Counted from the first letter of the stretch, positions 26,775 through 35,632 are shown. The stretch: 64,000 nt of DNA from Pollutimonas sp. M17 (GCF_025836975.1 NZ_CP107548.1:372001-436000); one strand, 5' to 3'. Translations and numbers: made by a program. Notes: generated by a model from the letters alone, not told the origin.

Positions 26775-26846
26775 CTACCCAGAACACAAACGCCACCAGC
26801 GCCAGTAGGCGCGGGGCGTGGTGCAGTAATAAAGGGTAGCGGTCAT
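26775..26846 (-). CDS. trpL: trp operon leader peptide
   Basis: A 23-residue ORF encoding [18 protein letters not shown] then RLCSG. Trp codons stand at positions 15, 17 and 18, far above chance for so short a peptide, and it lies directly upstream of a terminator and trpE. It is the expected sensor of charged tRNA-Trp: stalling at the Trp codons would free the stop-codon region to form the antiterminator with the 5' arm of the terminator. It begins 17 bp after the gph stop. No strong ribosome-binding site or clear promoter is visible; the promoter may lie inside gph. Confidence 0.85.
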   Translation of the reverse strand: MTATLYYCTTPRAYWRWWRLCSG

Positions 26847-26862
26847 GGGGTTTTATTCGGTT

Positions 26863-27534
26863 TCAGTGCCGTGCGGCCCATTCGGCTGCTTCGGCGATGG
26901 ACGTAACTATATCATCGACTTCAAGAGTACGCACGTCCATTCCTTCATTGTAGCCATAAGGCACGGCCAGCACCGGTATTTGCGCTGCGCGGGCGGCGAG
27001 CGCGTCGTTCACGGAATCGCCTATGGCCAGCGCTTCCTGCGGGCTGACGCCCAGCAGGCCGCAGGCATGGAGCAGGGGCATGGGATGGGGCTTTTTCCGT
27101 TCGCAGGTATCGCCGCACACCACATGGTCCATGTACTGGTCTATGCCGAAGCGTGCAAGCAGGGGATGGGTGAACTCGGTGGGCTTGTTGGTGACGACGG
27201 CCATTTTCACGCCAGCGCGGCTGAAGGCCTGCAGGCCCTCGAGGACGCCCGGATACAGGGTTGCCTCCTGGCCGTTGCGTGCATGATAGTGGCGCTCGAA
27301 GATGCCCAGGCCGTGCCGCAGCTCTTCTTCGGAGGGCGGCGTGCCGGTCCCGTTGTTGGACAATGCCCGCATGACCAGGTTTTCCGTGCCTTTGCCCACG
27401 TAGGTGGCAATGGTTTCCTGCGCAAGCGCCGGCAGGCCCAGCTCCAGCCGCATGGCATTGGCGGCGCTGGCCAGGTCGGGAATGGTGTCGAGCAGGGTGC
27501 CATCGAGGTCCAGCAGAACGGCGGAGAAAGGCAT
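26863..27534 (-). CDS. gph: Phosphoglycolate phosphatase (HAD superfamily)
   Basis: A 223-residue HAD hydrolase with motif I LLDLDGTLLDT, motif II VVTNKPTEF, the Lys in CERKKPHP and motif IV IGDSVNDALAA. The cap domain and length match Gph, which removes 2-phosphoglycolate. In related genomes rpe-gph-trpE are often neighbours, as broadly seen here, although a plus-strand c-di-GMP gene separates gph from rpe. The start is the ATG at 27534 (MPFSAVLLD). The trp leader begins 17 bp downstream, so read-through into trp is possible. Confidence 0.9.
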   Translation of the reverse strand: MPFSAVLLDLDGTLLDTIPDLASAANAMRLELGLPALAQETIATYVGKGTENLVMRALSNNGTGTPPSEEELRHGLGIFERHYHARNGQEATLYPGVLEGLQAFSRAGVKMAVVTNKPTEFTHPLLARFGIDQYMDHVVCGDTCERKKPHPMPLLHACGLLGVSPQEALAIGDSVNDALAARAAQIPVLAVPYGYNEGMDVRTLEVDDIVTSIAEAAEWAARH

Positions 27535-27706
27535 GTGTTTTCCTGATAGGTGCGAAGACTTGAATCCGCGATTGTAGAGGCTGGCGGGGGCGGGCCGGCG
27601 GCCGACACCTGCGTGTAACATGCGGATGCTAGATTGCCATGGCCGGCTCGTATTGTCGCTGTGTCGGATTTTTATGGGTTGTTCGACGCAAATGAAGATG
27701 GTATCG

Positions 27707-29569
27707 ATGCGGGATAAAGTGCCCGGCAGGCACAGTGGGTCGACGTATGGCGAAAATATGAAAATGCTGGCTAGCTTTCGCAAGGTATTGAAGGAAGTGG
27801 CGTTGACGCCTTTGTACCAGCCCATCGTCGACGTGCAGTCCGGCGCGATCATCGGCTACGAAGGGCTGATACGCGGCCCTTCCGACTCTCCATTGCATGT
27901 GCCCGCGACCTTGTTCAATGTTGCGCGCCTGTGCGGCGAAACCGCGGAGCTGGAGCGCTTGTGCCGCAAGGTCCACATCGAAAAGTTCGTGCAGATGGGC
28001 TTGTCCGGCAAGCTTTTCCTGAACATGAGCCCCGACGTCCTTCTGATGCCGGCCATCGAGTCGGGCGCTTCCTTGCTGACGCCGGCCCTGGCCGGGATGG
28101 CGCCTGAAAATATCGTGATCGAACTGACCGAGTCCGATTCCACGTCGAATTATCCCCTGCTGAGGCAAGCGGCCTCGGACTACCGGGGTTTCGGGTTGCA
28201 GATCGCCATCGACGATCTTGGCGAAGGGTTCTCCAGCCTGCGGCTCTGGTCGGAGCTGCGCCCCGAGTACGTCAAGATCGACAAGTATTTTGTTCAGGGT
28301 ATCGACAAGGACGCGGTCAAGCGTCAGTTTGTACGATCCATTTCCGAGATCGCCCAGCAATCGAAGTCCAGCGTCATTGCCGAAGGCATCGAAACCGAAG
28401 CGGAACTTCAGGCGATACGCAGCCTGGGCATCCAGTACGGCCAGGGCTATCTGCTGGCCAGGCCGGCCATGCCTCCGGTTGCGGTATTGCCGCCTGAAAC
28501 CCTGCGGCTGTTCGGCAAGGGCCCCAACCCGAAGCGGCCCCCCATGAATGAAGCTTACAGAAGCGTGGCAACCGTACGCAAGATCTTGCGTACAGTGCCC
28601 GCGGTCGCGGACTCCACCGCCACCAACGATGTCTACGATATCTTCCAGAAACAGGCCGACCTGAATGTGCTGGCGGTGCTGCGCGACGGCGTTCCCATAG
28701 GGCTCATACAGCGCCTGCGCATGCTGGACAAGCTGGCCCGGCCCTACCATCGGGAACTATACGGAAACAAGCCCTGCGCCCTTTTCATCGAGAATGCGCC
28801 GCTCATCGTCGACCACAAGACCAGCCTGCAGGACCTGGGGAATCTGATTACCGAAGCGGATCCGCATCATCTTTCGGACGGTTTCATCATTACCGAGGGC
28901 GGCCAGTTCATTGGCGTGGGCACAGGCTTCGACCTGATACGCGAAATCACGCAGATGCAGATCCATGCGGCGCGCTACGCCAACCCGCTGACCCAACTGC
29001 CCGGCAATGTTCCCATCGACGAGCATATCGAGGCGCTGCTGCTGGGCGAAGAGCCTTTTGCCGTCTGTTACGGCGACCTGGACCATTTCAAGCCCTTCAA
29101 TGACCTATACAGCTACCGCAAGGGCGACGAGGTCATACAGATCACCGCCGGACTGCTGCGCGAGCATGCCGATCCGAACCTGGATTTCGTGGGCCATATC
29201 GGCGGCGACGATTTCATCGTTGTCTTCAAGAGCCCCGACTGGCGCGAGCGCTGCGGGAGGCTGCTGAACCAGTTCGCCCCTTCCACCTCTCGTTTGTACA
29301 AGCCCGAGCATCTGGCCGCGGGCGGCTACGTGACGGAGAACCGCCAGGGGGTCGAGGTATTCCACCCGCTGGTCAGTTTTTCCATGGGTGTGGTGCAGGT
29401 GGATGCGGCCTTGCCTTACTCCAGCCACCAGATTGCCGAATTCGCCGCCCAGGCAAAGTCGGAAGCCAAGAAGATTCCCGGCAATTCCCTGTTCGTCGAA
29501 CGCCGTGCGCTGCCGCGGGGCGCCTGCGGTGTTGCCGCGCAAGCCGCTCCGGACCCGGGTCGGGATTGA
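27707..29569 (+). CDS. EAL-CBS-GGDEF cyclic-di-GMP signalling protein
   Basis: About 620 residues from the ATG at 27707; starts at 27620 or 27758 are also possible and no ribosome-binding site decides. The N-terminal EAL domain (about 35-275) has a variant EGL (52-54) but keeps LFLNMSP, VIELTES, IDDLGEGFSSL, KIDKYFV, AEGIE and GQGYLLARP. A CBS-pair-like region follows, with DLNVLAVLRDGVPIG and GFIITEGGQFIG. The C-terminal GGDEF domain has GGDDF (499-503) and YGDLDHFKPFND. It may hydrolyse or make c-di-GMP under control of a nucleotide bound by CBS; activity cannot be decided from sequence. Confidence 0.85.
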   Translation: MRDKVPGRHSGSTYGENMKMLASFRKVLKEVALTPLYQPIVDVQSGAIIGYEGLIRGPSDSPLHVPATLFNVARLCGETAELERLCRKVHIEKFVQMGLSGKLFLNMSPDVLLMPAIESGASLLTPALAGMAPENIVIELTESDSTSNYPLLRQAASDYRGFGLQIAIDDLGEGFSSLRLWSELRPEYVKIDKYFVQGIDKDAVKRQFVRSISEIAQQSKSSVIAEGIETEAELQAIRSLGIQYGQGYLLARPAMPPVAVLPPETLRLFGKGPNPKRPPMNEAYRSVATVRKILRTVPAVADSTATNDVYDIFQKQADLNVLAVLRDGVPIGLIQRLRMLDKLARPYHRELYGNKPCALFIENAPLIVDHKTSLQDLGNLITEADPHHLSDGFIITEGGQFIGVGTGFDLIREITQMQIHAARYANPLTQLPGNVPIDEHIEALLLGEEPFAVCYGDLDHFKPFNDLYSYRKGDEVIQITAGLLREHADPNLDFVGHIGGDDFIVVFKSPDWRERCGRLLNQFAPSTSRLYKPEHLAAGGYVTENRQGVEVFHPLVSFSMGVVQVDAALPYSSHQIAEFAAQAKSEAKKIPGNSLFVERRALPRGACGVAAQAAPDPGRD

Positions 29570-29629
29570 GCCGATAACACGGCCCGACGCCTGCATTGCC
29601 CATGCAAACTACAGCGCATGGCCGCCGGG

Positions 29630-30331
29630 TCAGGCCGACAGCGACTCGCCCTTGGCGATCTCGCCGCGCAGTGCATCGATGACCGTTTTGTAGTCGGGCT
29701 GGCTGAAGATGGCCGAGCCGGCCACGAAGGTGTCGGCCCCGGCGGCGCGTATGGCCGCGATATTGTCGACCTTGACCCCGCCGTCGACTTCCAGCGCGAT
29801 GGGCTGGCCGCCCGCGTTCAGCCAGGCGTCGATCTTGCGCCGCGCCTGCGTCAGCTTGGCCAGGGTGCCGGGTATGAAGCGCTGGCCGCCGAACCCGGGA
29901 TTGACCGACATCAGCAGGACGACATCCAGTTTATCCATGACGTAGTCCATCCAGTCCAGGGACGTGGCCGGATTGAACACCAGCCCCGCTTTGCAGCCAT
30001 GTTCCTTGATCAGGGCCAGGCTGCGGTCGGGGTGGCGCGAGGCTTCCGGGTGAAAAGTAATAATATTGGCACCCGCCTTGGCGAATTGCGGGATAATGGC
30101 GTCGACCGGCTCGACCATCAGGTGCACGTCGATCGGCGCATCGGTATGCGGCCGCAGGGCTTCGCAAACCATGGGACCGATGGTCAGGTTGGGCACGTAG
30201 TGGTTGTCCATGACATCGAAATGAATCCAGTCCGCGCCGGCGGCGATGACATTTTTTACTTCTTCCCCCAGGCGGGCAAAGTCGGCGGCCAGCAGGCTGG
30301 GAGCGATACGGGTAAGCGGGGTAGTGGACAT
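29630..30331 (-). CDS. rpe: Ribulose-phosphate 3-epimerase
   Basis: A 233-residue TIM barrel with [54 protein letters not shown] and ALEVDGGV, all typical of Rpe. It interconverts ribulose-5-phosphate and xylulose-5-phosphate using a divalent metal. It is divergent from apaG with 121 bp between them, and its 3' end converges on the EAL-GGDEF gene. Confidence 0.96.
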   Translation of the reverse strand: MSTTPLTRIAPSLLAADFARLGEEVKNVIAAGADWIHFDVMDNHYVPNLTIGPMVCEALRPHTDAPIDVHLMVEPVDAIIPQFAKAGANIITFHPEASRHPDRSLALIKEHGCKAGLVFNPATSLDWMDYVMDKLDVVLLMSVNPGFGGQRFIPGTLAKLTQARRKIDAWLNAGGQPIALEVDGGVKVDNIAAIRAAGADTFVAGSAIFSQPDYKTVIDALRGEIAKGESLSA

Positions 30332-30452
30332 GGTCGTGGGTTTTCAGGATGCGAAGTGGGGCAGGAAGCAAAGCTGCGAATATGTCATTATTGCAGGTAA
30401 GCGCTGACTTTCCTTTTAAATACGGCGGAATCATTTAATTTGGAACCTTCAC

Positions 30453-30827
30453 ATGAAGCCTTACGACATCGCGGTCACCGTCACGCCTCAATACCTGCCG
30501 GACCAGTCCGAGCCCAACGAGCAGCAGTTCGTGTTCGCCTATACAGTGCGCATCACCAATAACGGCCAGCATGCCGCCCAGGTCATCAGCCGCCACTGGA
30601 TCATTACCGACGGCAAGCAGCAGACCCAGGAAGTCCGCGGACTGGGCGTCGTCGGGCAGCAGCCCCTGCTGGCGCCGGGCGAATCGTTCGAATACACCAG
30701 CGGCTGTCCGCTGCCCACGCCGGTGGGCACCATGCGCGGCACCTATCATTGCGTCGGCGAAAACGGCGTTCCCTTCGAGGTTCCCATCCAGGAATTCGTC
30801 CTGGCCATGCCACGCACCTTGCATTAA
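30453..30827 (+). CDS. apaG: ApaG protein
   Basis: A 124-residue ApaG, a single fibronectin-like domain, with VTVTPQYLPDQSEPNE, RHWIITDGKQQTQEVRG and PVGTMRGTYHCVGENG. The family is widespread and linked to cobalt and magnesium resistance and to diadenosine tetraphosphate levels in enterobacteria, but the biochemistry is unsettled. It lies 20 bp upstream of mltA on the same strand. Confidence 0.94.
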   Translation: MKPYDIAVTVTPQYLPDQSEPNEQQFVFAYTVRITNNGQHAAQVISRHWIITDGKQQTQEVRGLGVVGQQPLLAPGESFEYTSGCPLPTPVGTMRGTYHCVGENGVPFEVPIQEFVLAMPRTLH

Positions 30828-30847
30828 CCCACGCTACGCAACTCTTT

Positions 30848-32143
30848 ATGAAACGAATACTGCTTTCTTCGTGCCTGCTGGCCCTGCTGGCGGCATGCAG
30901 CACCGTATCGCTGACCCCCGAAACAGGGACGGGCGCAGAGTCGCCGGCCGGGCCGTCCGTGGGCATTGCCGAGCAGCCCCTGCGCGTGCCGGCGCTGGAG
31001 TCCATGCGTGACACCCCGGCCAGGGCCCTGGCGGGCAAGTACAGGCAGGCGTCCTGGGCGTCGATGCCGGGGTGGGCCAACGACGACCTGGAACACGTCT
31101 GGAAGGCCTTCATCAATAATTGCAAGGGCCTGATGCGGCCCGTGTCCGGCTCGCTGGCCCAGCAGGCGCGCGCCACGCCGCGCGCCTGGCAGCCGGTCTG
31201 TGCCGCGGCGGTCCAGTCCGGATTGGCCGCCGCCAATCCCGGTCCCGGCGCCTTGCGGCAATTCCTGCAGACCCATTTGCAGCCCTGGCATCTGCTGGAT
31301 GCGTCCGGCAAGGCGGCCCGCAACACGGTTACCGGCTACTACGAACCCCTGGTGCATGCCTCCCGCAAGCGCGAGGGTGACTACCAATGGCCCTTGTATG
31401 CGGCCCCTGCCGACTTGCTGACCATCGATCTGGGCACGGTATACCCCGAGCTGGCCGGCAAGCGCGTGCGCGGCAAACTGGTGGGGAAACGGGTGGTGCC
31501 TTATGACACCCGCGCCGAGATTGCCGCCTCCGAATCGCGGCAGCCGCCCGTCATCGTCTGGGCCAGCGACCCGGTCGAGGCGTTCTTCCTGCAAATACAA
31601 GGCTCGGGGCGGGCCCTGTTGCCCGACGGCTCCGTGCTGCGCCTGGCCTATGCCGACCATAACGGCAGGCCTTATGTTTCCATAGGCCAGTGGCTGGCCA
31701 AAAAAGGTGAATTGCCGCTGGCGCAAGCGTCCATGCAGAACATCAAGGCCTGGGCCAGGAAGAATCCTTCGCGGGTCCAGGAGCTGCTCAACGCCAATCC
31801 GGCCATGGTGTTTTTCAATGAAGAGGCGGTGACGGATCCCGAACTGGGTCCGAGAGGCGCTTACGGCATTCCTCTGATCGGCCAGCGTTCCGTCGCGGTC
31901 GACACCACCTTTGTGCCGCTGGGCGCGCCGCTATTCCTGTCCACCACCTACCCCGCAAGCAGCCAGCCTTTGCAGCGACTGGTCTTCGCGCAGGATACCG
32001 GAGCGGCCATCAAGGGCGCGGGGCGCACGGACTTTTACTGGGGCTTCGGCGACGAGGCCGGCGCCATGGCCGGCCGCATGAAGCAGCAGGGCGAAACATG
32101 GCTGTTGTGGCCCAAACAGGCGGGGGCTCCCTCGGCGCGATGA
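30848..32143 (+). CDS. mltA: Membrane-bound lytic murein transglycosylase A
   Basis: A 431-residue lipoprotein. Signal and lipobox are MKRILLSSCLLALLAAC. The MltA barrel has VTGYYEPLVHAS and FFLQIQGSGRALLPDG. The C-terminal 3D domain has GPRGAYGIPLIGQRSVAVD, FAQDTGAAIKG and DFYWGFGDEA, where the last Asp is the expected catalytic residue. It cleaves glycan strands at the outer membrane. The stop overlaps the next ORF start (ATGA). Confidence 0.94.
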   Translation: MKRILLSSCLLALLAACSTVSLTPETGTGAESPAGPSVGIAEQPLRVPALESMRDTPARALAGKYRQASWASMPGWANDDLEHVWKAFINNCKGLMRPVSGSLAQQARATPRAWQPVCAAAVQSGLAAANPGPGALRQFLQTHLQPWHLLDASGKAARNTVTGYYEPLVHASRKREGDYQWPLYAAPADLLTIDLGTVYPELAGKRVRGKLVGKRVVPYDTRAEIAASESRQPPVIVWASDPVEAFFLQIQGSGRALLPDGSVLRLAYADHNGRPYVSIGQWLAKKGELPLAQASMQNIKAWARKNPSRVQELLNANPAMVFFNEEAVTDPELGPRGAYGIPLIGQRSVAVDTTFVPLGAPLFLSTTYPASSQPLQRLVFAQDTGAAIKGAGRTDFYWGFGDEAGAMAGRMKQQGETWLLWPKQAGAPSAR

Positions 32144-33309
32144 ACAAGGAATCCGTTCTGGTATGCGGAACCGGCATCGCCGGTCTTTCAGCCGCATTGG
32201 GCCTGGCCAGAGCAGGGGCGGACGTGGCGCTGCTGGGCCCGCGCGCGGCGGCTTCGGCGGCCGCCGCCGACATCTATTGCCCGCGCGTGTACGCCATATC
32301 GGCCTCCAGCCAGGCTTTCCTGTGCGGCTTGGGCGTCTGGGACATGATGGATGCCCGCCGCATCACGCCGGTCGAAGCCATGGAAGTCTATGGCGACGGG
32401 GGCGGCGCATTGCACCTGAACGCCTGGCAGGCGGCGCAGACGGCCCTGGCATGGATCGTCGAGTCCAGCGAGATGGAGCGTGTCCTGCAGCAGGCGGTGC
32501 AGGTATTCGGCCTTGCATGGCATGCCGAGAAATTCCAGCGCCTGGAATCGAAAGCGGTGCTGACCGATAGCGGCCGCACGCTTCAGCCGGGCCTGCTCGT
32601 GGGGGCCGATGGCGCGCGTTCTCCGGTGCGCGAGGCCGCGGGCATCAGCCACGATACGCGCGCCTATGGCGACACCGGCCTGGTCGTTCACCTGACCGCC
32701 GAACTGCCGCATCAGAACGCGGCCCTGCAATGGTTCACCGGCGACAGCATCCTGGCCTTGCTGCCGCTGCCCGACACGGCCGATGGGCACCAGGTCTCCA
32801 TGGTCTGGTCCATGCCCGACGCCCTGGCCAATGAGCTCATGGCGCTGCCCGAGGCCGAGCGCAATGCCCGGCTCGAGTCCCGGCTGGCCATGACCAGCGG
32901 CGGGCGGCTGGGCCGGCTGACCGTGCGCAGCCCCTTGTTCGGCTTCCCGCTATACCTTGAAAAAAGCGCGATGATCGCGCCGGGCGTCGCGCTGGTCGGC
33001 GACGCGGCGCACCGGGTGCACCCCTTGGCTGGACAGGGCCTGAACCTGGGCCTGGCGGACGTCGAGGAGCTATTGCGTATACTGGCCGCCAGGGAAGGTT
33101 ACCGCCCGGTCGGCGATATGCGCGTATTGCGCCGCTACCGGCGCGCGCGCGCCGAAGCCATACTGGCCATGAGCGCGGCCACCGACGGCTTGCATCGCCT
33201 TTTTGCCGCCCAGGCGGCGCCGGTGGCCTGGGCGCGCAACGCCGGCATGCACTGGGTCGACCGGCTGCCCTTCGTCAAGCAGCTGCTTATCGGCGCGGCG
33301 GCCCGATAG
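32140..33309 (+). CDS. UbiH/UbiF/VisC-family FAD-dependent hydroxylase
   Basis: A 389-residue flavoprotein monooxygenase. It shows the dinucleotide motif CGTGIAGLSAALGLARAG, the DG motif GADGARSPVREAAG and the GD motif LVGDAAHRVHPLAGQGLNLG, all typical of ubiquinone-ring hydroxylases. It probably hydroxylates a ubiquinone precursor, though which carbon cannot be told. The ATG at 32140 overlaps the mltA stop. The DsbC gene follows after 62 bp. Confidence 0.88.
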   Translation: MNKESVLVCGTGIAGLSAALGLARAGADVALLGPRAAASAAAADIYCPRVYAISASSQAFLCGLGVWDMMDARRITPVEAMEVYGDGGGALHLNAWQAAQTALAWIVESSEMERVLQQAVQVFGLAWHAEKFQRLESKAVLTDSGRTLQPGLLVGADGARSPVREAAGISHDTRAYGDTGLVVHLTAELPHQNAALQWFTGDSILALLPLPDTADGHQVSMVWSMPDALANELMALPEAERNARLESRLAMTSGGRLGRLTVRSPLFGFPLYLEKSAMIAPGVALVGDAAHRVHPLAGQGLNLGLADVEELLRILAAREGYRPVGDMRVLRRYRRARAEAILAMSAATDGLHRLFAAQAAPVAWARNAGMHWVDRLPFVKQLLIGAAAR

Positions 33310-33371
33310 GCGCCGTGCTTCGGGGCGGCCCGCGTCATTCACGTTATCGAACAGTTTGATCAGGAGTCTTT

Positions 33372-34214
33372 ATGCGTTTGCGTTCCATGGCCTGGCTTGC
33401 GATTGTTGCTGCGGTCGGCATGTCGTCGATGGGCGGGGCGGCAGTGGCCCAGTCCCGCGTCCTGTCCACTCAAGGCAACGATCGCGCGGCCCCCGCCAAT
33501 GTGCTGTCCACCGAAGGCAATGAAGGCGCGGCGCCGGCGCGCGTGATTTCCACGAAGGATCTCGCCACGCCCGAGACGGTGCGCAAGTCGTTCCAGGAGC
33601 GTTTCCCGGGAATCGATATCGTGGTGGTGAAGCGCACGCGGTTTCCCGGACTGTTCGAGGTGCAGATAGGCATGGACCTGCTGTATACCGATGGCAATGT
33701 CGATTACCTGATGCAGGGTTCGCTGATCGATGCCAAGTCGCGCACGGACCTGACCGCCGAGCGCCTGGAGGAACTCTCCAGGGTGTCGTTCTCGTCCCTG
33801 CCGCTGGATCTGGCCATCAAGCAGGTCAAGGGCGATGGCTCCCGGCAGATCGCGGTGTTCGAAGATCCCAATTGCGGATACTGCAAGCGCCTGCACCAGA
33901 CGCTGAAAGACGTCGACAACATCACCGTATATACCTTCCTGTTTCCCATCCTGTCGCCGGATTCCACCGTGAAGGCGCGCAATATCTGGTGCGCCAAGGA
34001 TCAGGCCGCAACCTGGCGCAACTGGATGCTGGAGGGCAAGGCGCCGCCCGAGGCCGATTGCGAAACCCCCGTTGAAACCGTGCTGGCGCTGGGCAAGAAG
34101 CTCATGGTGCAGGGCACGCCGGCCATTATCTTCGCCGACGGCAGCAGGGTGAACGGCGCCTTGCCGCTGGACGCCTTGAAGCAAAAGCTCGACAGCGTCA
34201 GAACCGCAAATTGA
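33372..34214 (+). CDS. DsbC-type periplasmic thiol:disulfide isomerase
   Basis: A 280-residue secreted protein with signal peptide ending near AAVAQ (residue 27). The dimerisation domain has MDLLYTDGNVDYLMQGSLID. The thioredoxin domain carries the active site CGYC in FEDPNCGYCKRLH, a second Cys pair (IWCAKD, DCETP) and the cis-Pro in QGTPAII, all as in DsbC. It reshuffles wrong disulfides with DsbD. Unusually, residues 29-61 are a tandem repeat. A strong terminator follows. Confidence 0.92.
   Translation: MRLRSMAWLAIVAAVGMSSMGGAAVAQSRVLSTQGNDRAAPANVLSTEGNEGAAPARVISTKDLATPETVRKSFQERFPGIDIVVVKRTRFPGLFEVQIGMDLLYTDGNVDYLMQGSLIDAKSRTDLTAERLEELSRVSFSSLPLDLAIKQVKGDGSRQIAVFEDPNCGYCKRLHQTLKDVDNITVYTFLFPILSPDSTVKARNIWCAKDQAATWRNWMLEGKAPPEADCETPVETVLALGKKLMVQGTPAIIFADGSRVNGALPLDALKQKLDSVRTAN
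33456..33539 (+). repeat. Two 42-bp coding repeats in the DsbC-type gene
   Basis: They encode RVLSTQGNDRAAPA and NVLSTEGNEGAAPA (residues 29-42, 43-56), followed by a partial third copy RVIST. The repeats lie between the signal peptide and the dimerisation domain, where DsbC normally has only a short linker. Confidence 0.85.
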
Positions 34215-34225
34215 TTCAGCGGCGC

Positions 34226-34261
34226 AAGCCCTCGTCGCTGCTGGCGGCGAGGGCTTTTTTT
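34226..34261 (+). terminator. Intrinsic terminator after the DsbC-type gene
   Basis: AGCCCTCG (34227-34234) and CGAGGGCT (34248-34255) form an 8-bp stem followed by a run of seven T. Confidence 0.9.
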
Positions 34262-34330
34262 GCGCCTGCGCCCAGTCTGCGGCCGCGCTCCAGTCCATTC
34301 ATTTTTTACAAACTTGTTCCCTCGGAGACA

Positions 34331-34375
34331 TTGACTTTCCATTTTTTATCATTCTAGAATGAGAATGATTCTTAT
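34331..34375 (+). promoter_or_regulatory. Fur-box promoter of the siderophore-receptor operon
   Basis: A -35 TTGACT (34331-34336) and -10 TAGAAT (34355-34360) are 18 bp apart. The -10 is overlapped by GAATGAGAATGATTCTTAT (34357-34375), which reads as adjoining Fur hexamers (AATGAG, AATGAT, inverted TCTTAT). This is the usual layout for repression by Fe-Fur. Confidence 0.8.
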
Positions 34376-34406
34376 ATGGATTATTATCTATTGAAGGAAA
34401 GGAAGC

Positions 34407-34463
34407 ATGCGCTCCACAGGACAATGCCGTAAAGAACGGGCCCACGGGACCCGCACGGCATGA
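34407..34463 (+). CDS. Possible 18-residue leader ORF coupled to the PepSY gene
   Basis: An ORF starting MRSTGQCRKERAHG, with a strong Shine-Dalgarno run (AAGGAAAGGAAG) just before its ATG, ends in an ATGA overlap with the next gene. The PepSY start itself has no such site, so its translation may depend on this ORF. The peptide resembles nothing I know. Confidence 0.5.
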   Translation: MRSTGQCRKERAHGTRTA

Positions 34464-35632
34464 CGGCCGCCGCCAAACTGAAAACCTGGTACTGGATACA
34501 CAAGTGGTCCAGCCTGGTCTGCACGGTCTTCCTGCTGGTCATCTGCCTGACCGGCTTGCCGCTGGTGTTCCATGAAGAGATCGAGCATTGGCTGGATGAC
34601 GGCAAGCCCTATGCGACGGTTCCGGAGGGGACGGCGCCGGCCGACCTGGACCTTATCGTGGACAAGGCCAGGGCCATGTACCCGAAGGAAGTCATCGATT
34701 TCGTTTTCATGGACGATGAGGAACCGCAGGTTCTGGTGGGCATGGCGCCATCCTACGACGCGGACCCGGATCTGGCCCATTACATCAAGTTCGACGCGCA
34801 CACGGGTGAGCTCCTGAAAGACGGTCGCACCGTGTCGCAGGACAAGCTGACCTTCATGGGCATGATGCTGGCCCTGCATGTGGACTGGTTCACCGGCCTG
34901 CCGGGCGAGCTGTTCCTTGGCCTGATGGCGCTGCTGTTCGTTGTGGCGATCGTCTCGGGCGTGGTTCTTTACGGCCCTTTCATGAAAAAGCTGCCGTTCG
35001 GGACAGTGCGCGCCGAAAGATCGCGGCGCTTGAAGTGGCTGGATCTGCATAATCTTCTGGGCATCGTCACCCTGGTCTGGGCCGGCGTCGTCGGCGTGAC
35101 CGGCGTCATCAATGAACTGGCGACTCCGCTGTTCGGCTTGTGGCAGGCGACGGAAGTCGCGCAGATCATCGCGCCCTACAAGGACGACAAGCCGCCTGCA
35201 ATGCCATCGTCCGTCCAGGGCGCCGCCGACGCGGCGGGCAAGGCGGTGCCGGGCCGAACGGTCATCAGCATGAATTTCCCGGGCAACCGCTTTGCCACGC
35301 CCCATCATTACATGGTCTGGACCAAGGGCTCGACGCCGCTGACCTCGCACCTGTTCACGCCCGTGCTGATCGATGCGGGCACGGGTGAAGTGACGACGAT
35401 CGCGCATCCGCCCTGGTACCTGACGGCGCTCGAGCTCTCGCGGCCCCTGCATTTCGGCGATTACGGCGGCATGCCCCTGAAAATACTTTGGACGCTGCTG
35501 GACCTGTTGACCATCGTGGTGCTGGCCAGCGGCCTGTATCTGTGGGTGGCCCGGCGCCGCGCCAACGATGCGCGCATTGCAGCCATGGCGCGTTCGCCCG
35601 TCGCGGTGCTGGAAGCGGGAGCCCCGTCATGA
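34460..35632 (+). CDS. PepSY-associated TM-helix protein, probable siderophore-iron reductase component
   Basis: A 390-residue inner-membrane protein with about four membrane segments: near residue 20 (LVCTVFLLVICLTGLPLVF), near 155 (LFLGLMALLFVVAIVSGVV), near 200 and near 345. The large periplasmic loops between them contain PepSY-type regions (FDAHTGELLKDG). Such proteins stand beside TonB-dependent receptors and are thought to help release or reduce iron, with conserved His near the helices (YWIHKWSS, LALHVDWFTG, LDLHNLLG) as possible haem or metal ligands. It is the first full gene after the Fur box. Confidence 0.85.
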   Translation: MTAAAKLKTWYWIHKWSSLVCTVFLLVICLTGLPLVFHEEIEHWLDDGKPYATVPEGTAPADLDLIVDKARAMYPKEVIDFVFMDDEEPQVLVGMAPSYDADPDLAHYIKFDAHTGELLKDGRTVSQDKLTFMGMMLALHVDWFTGLPGELFLGLMALLFVVAIVSGVVLYGPFMKKLPFGTVRAERSRRLKWLDLHNLLGIVTLVWAGVVGVTGVINELATPLFGLWQATEVAQIIAPYKDDKPPAMPSSVQGAADAAGKAVPGRTVISMNFPGNRFATPHHYMVWTKGSTPLTSHLFTPVLIDAGTGEVTTIAHPPWYLTALELSRPLHFGDYGGMPLKILWTLLDLLTIVVLASGLYLWVARRRANDARIAAMARSPVAVLEAGAPS

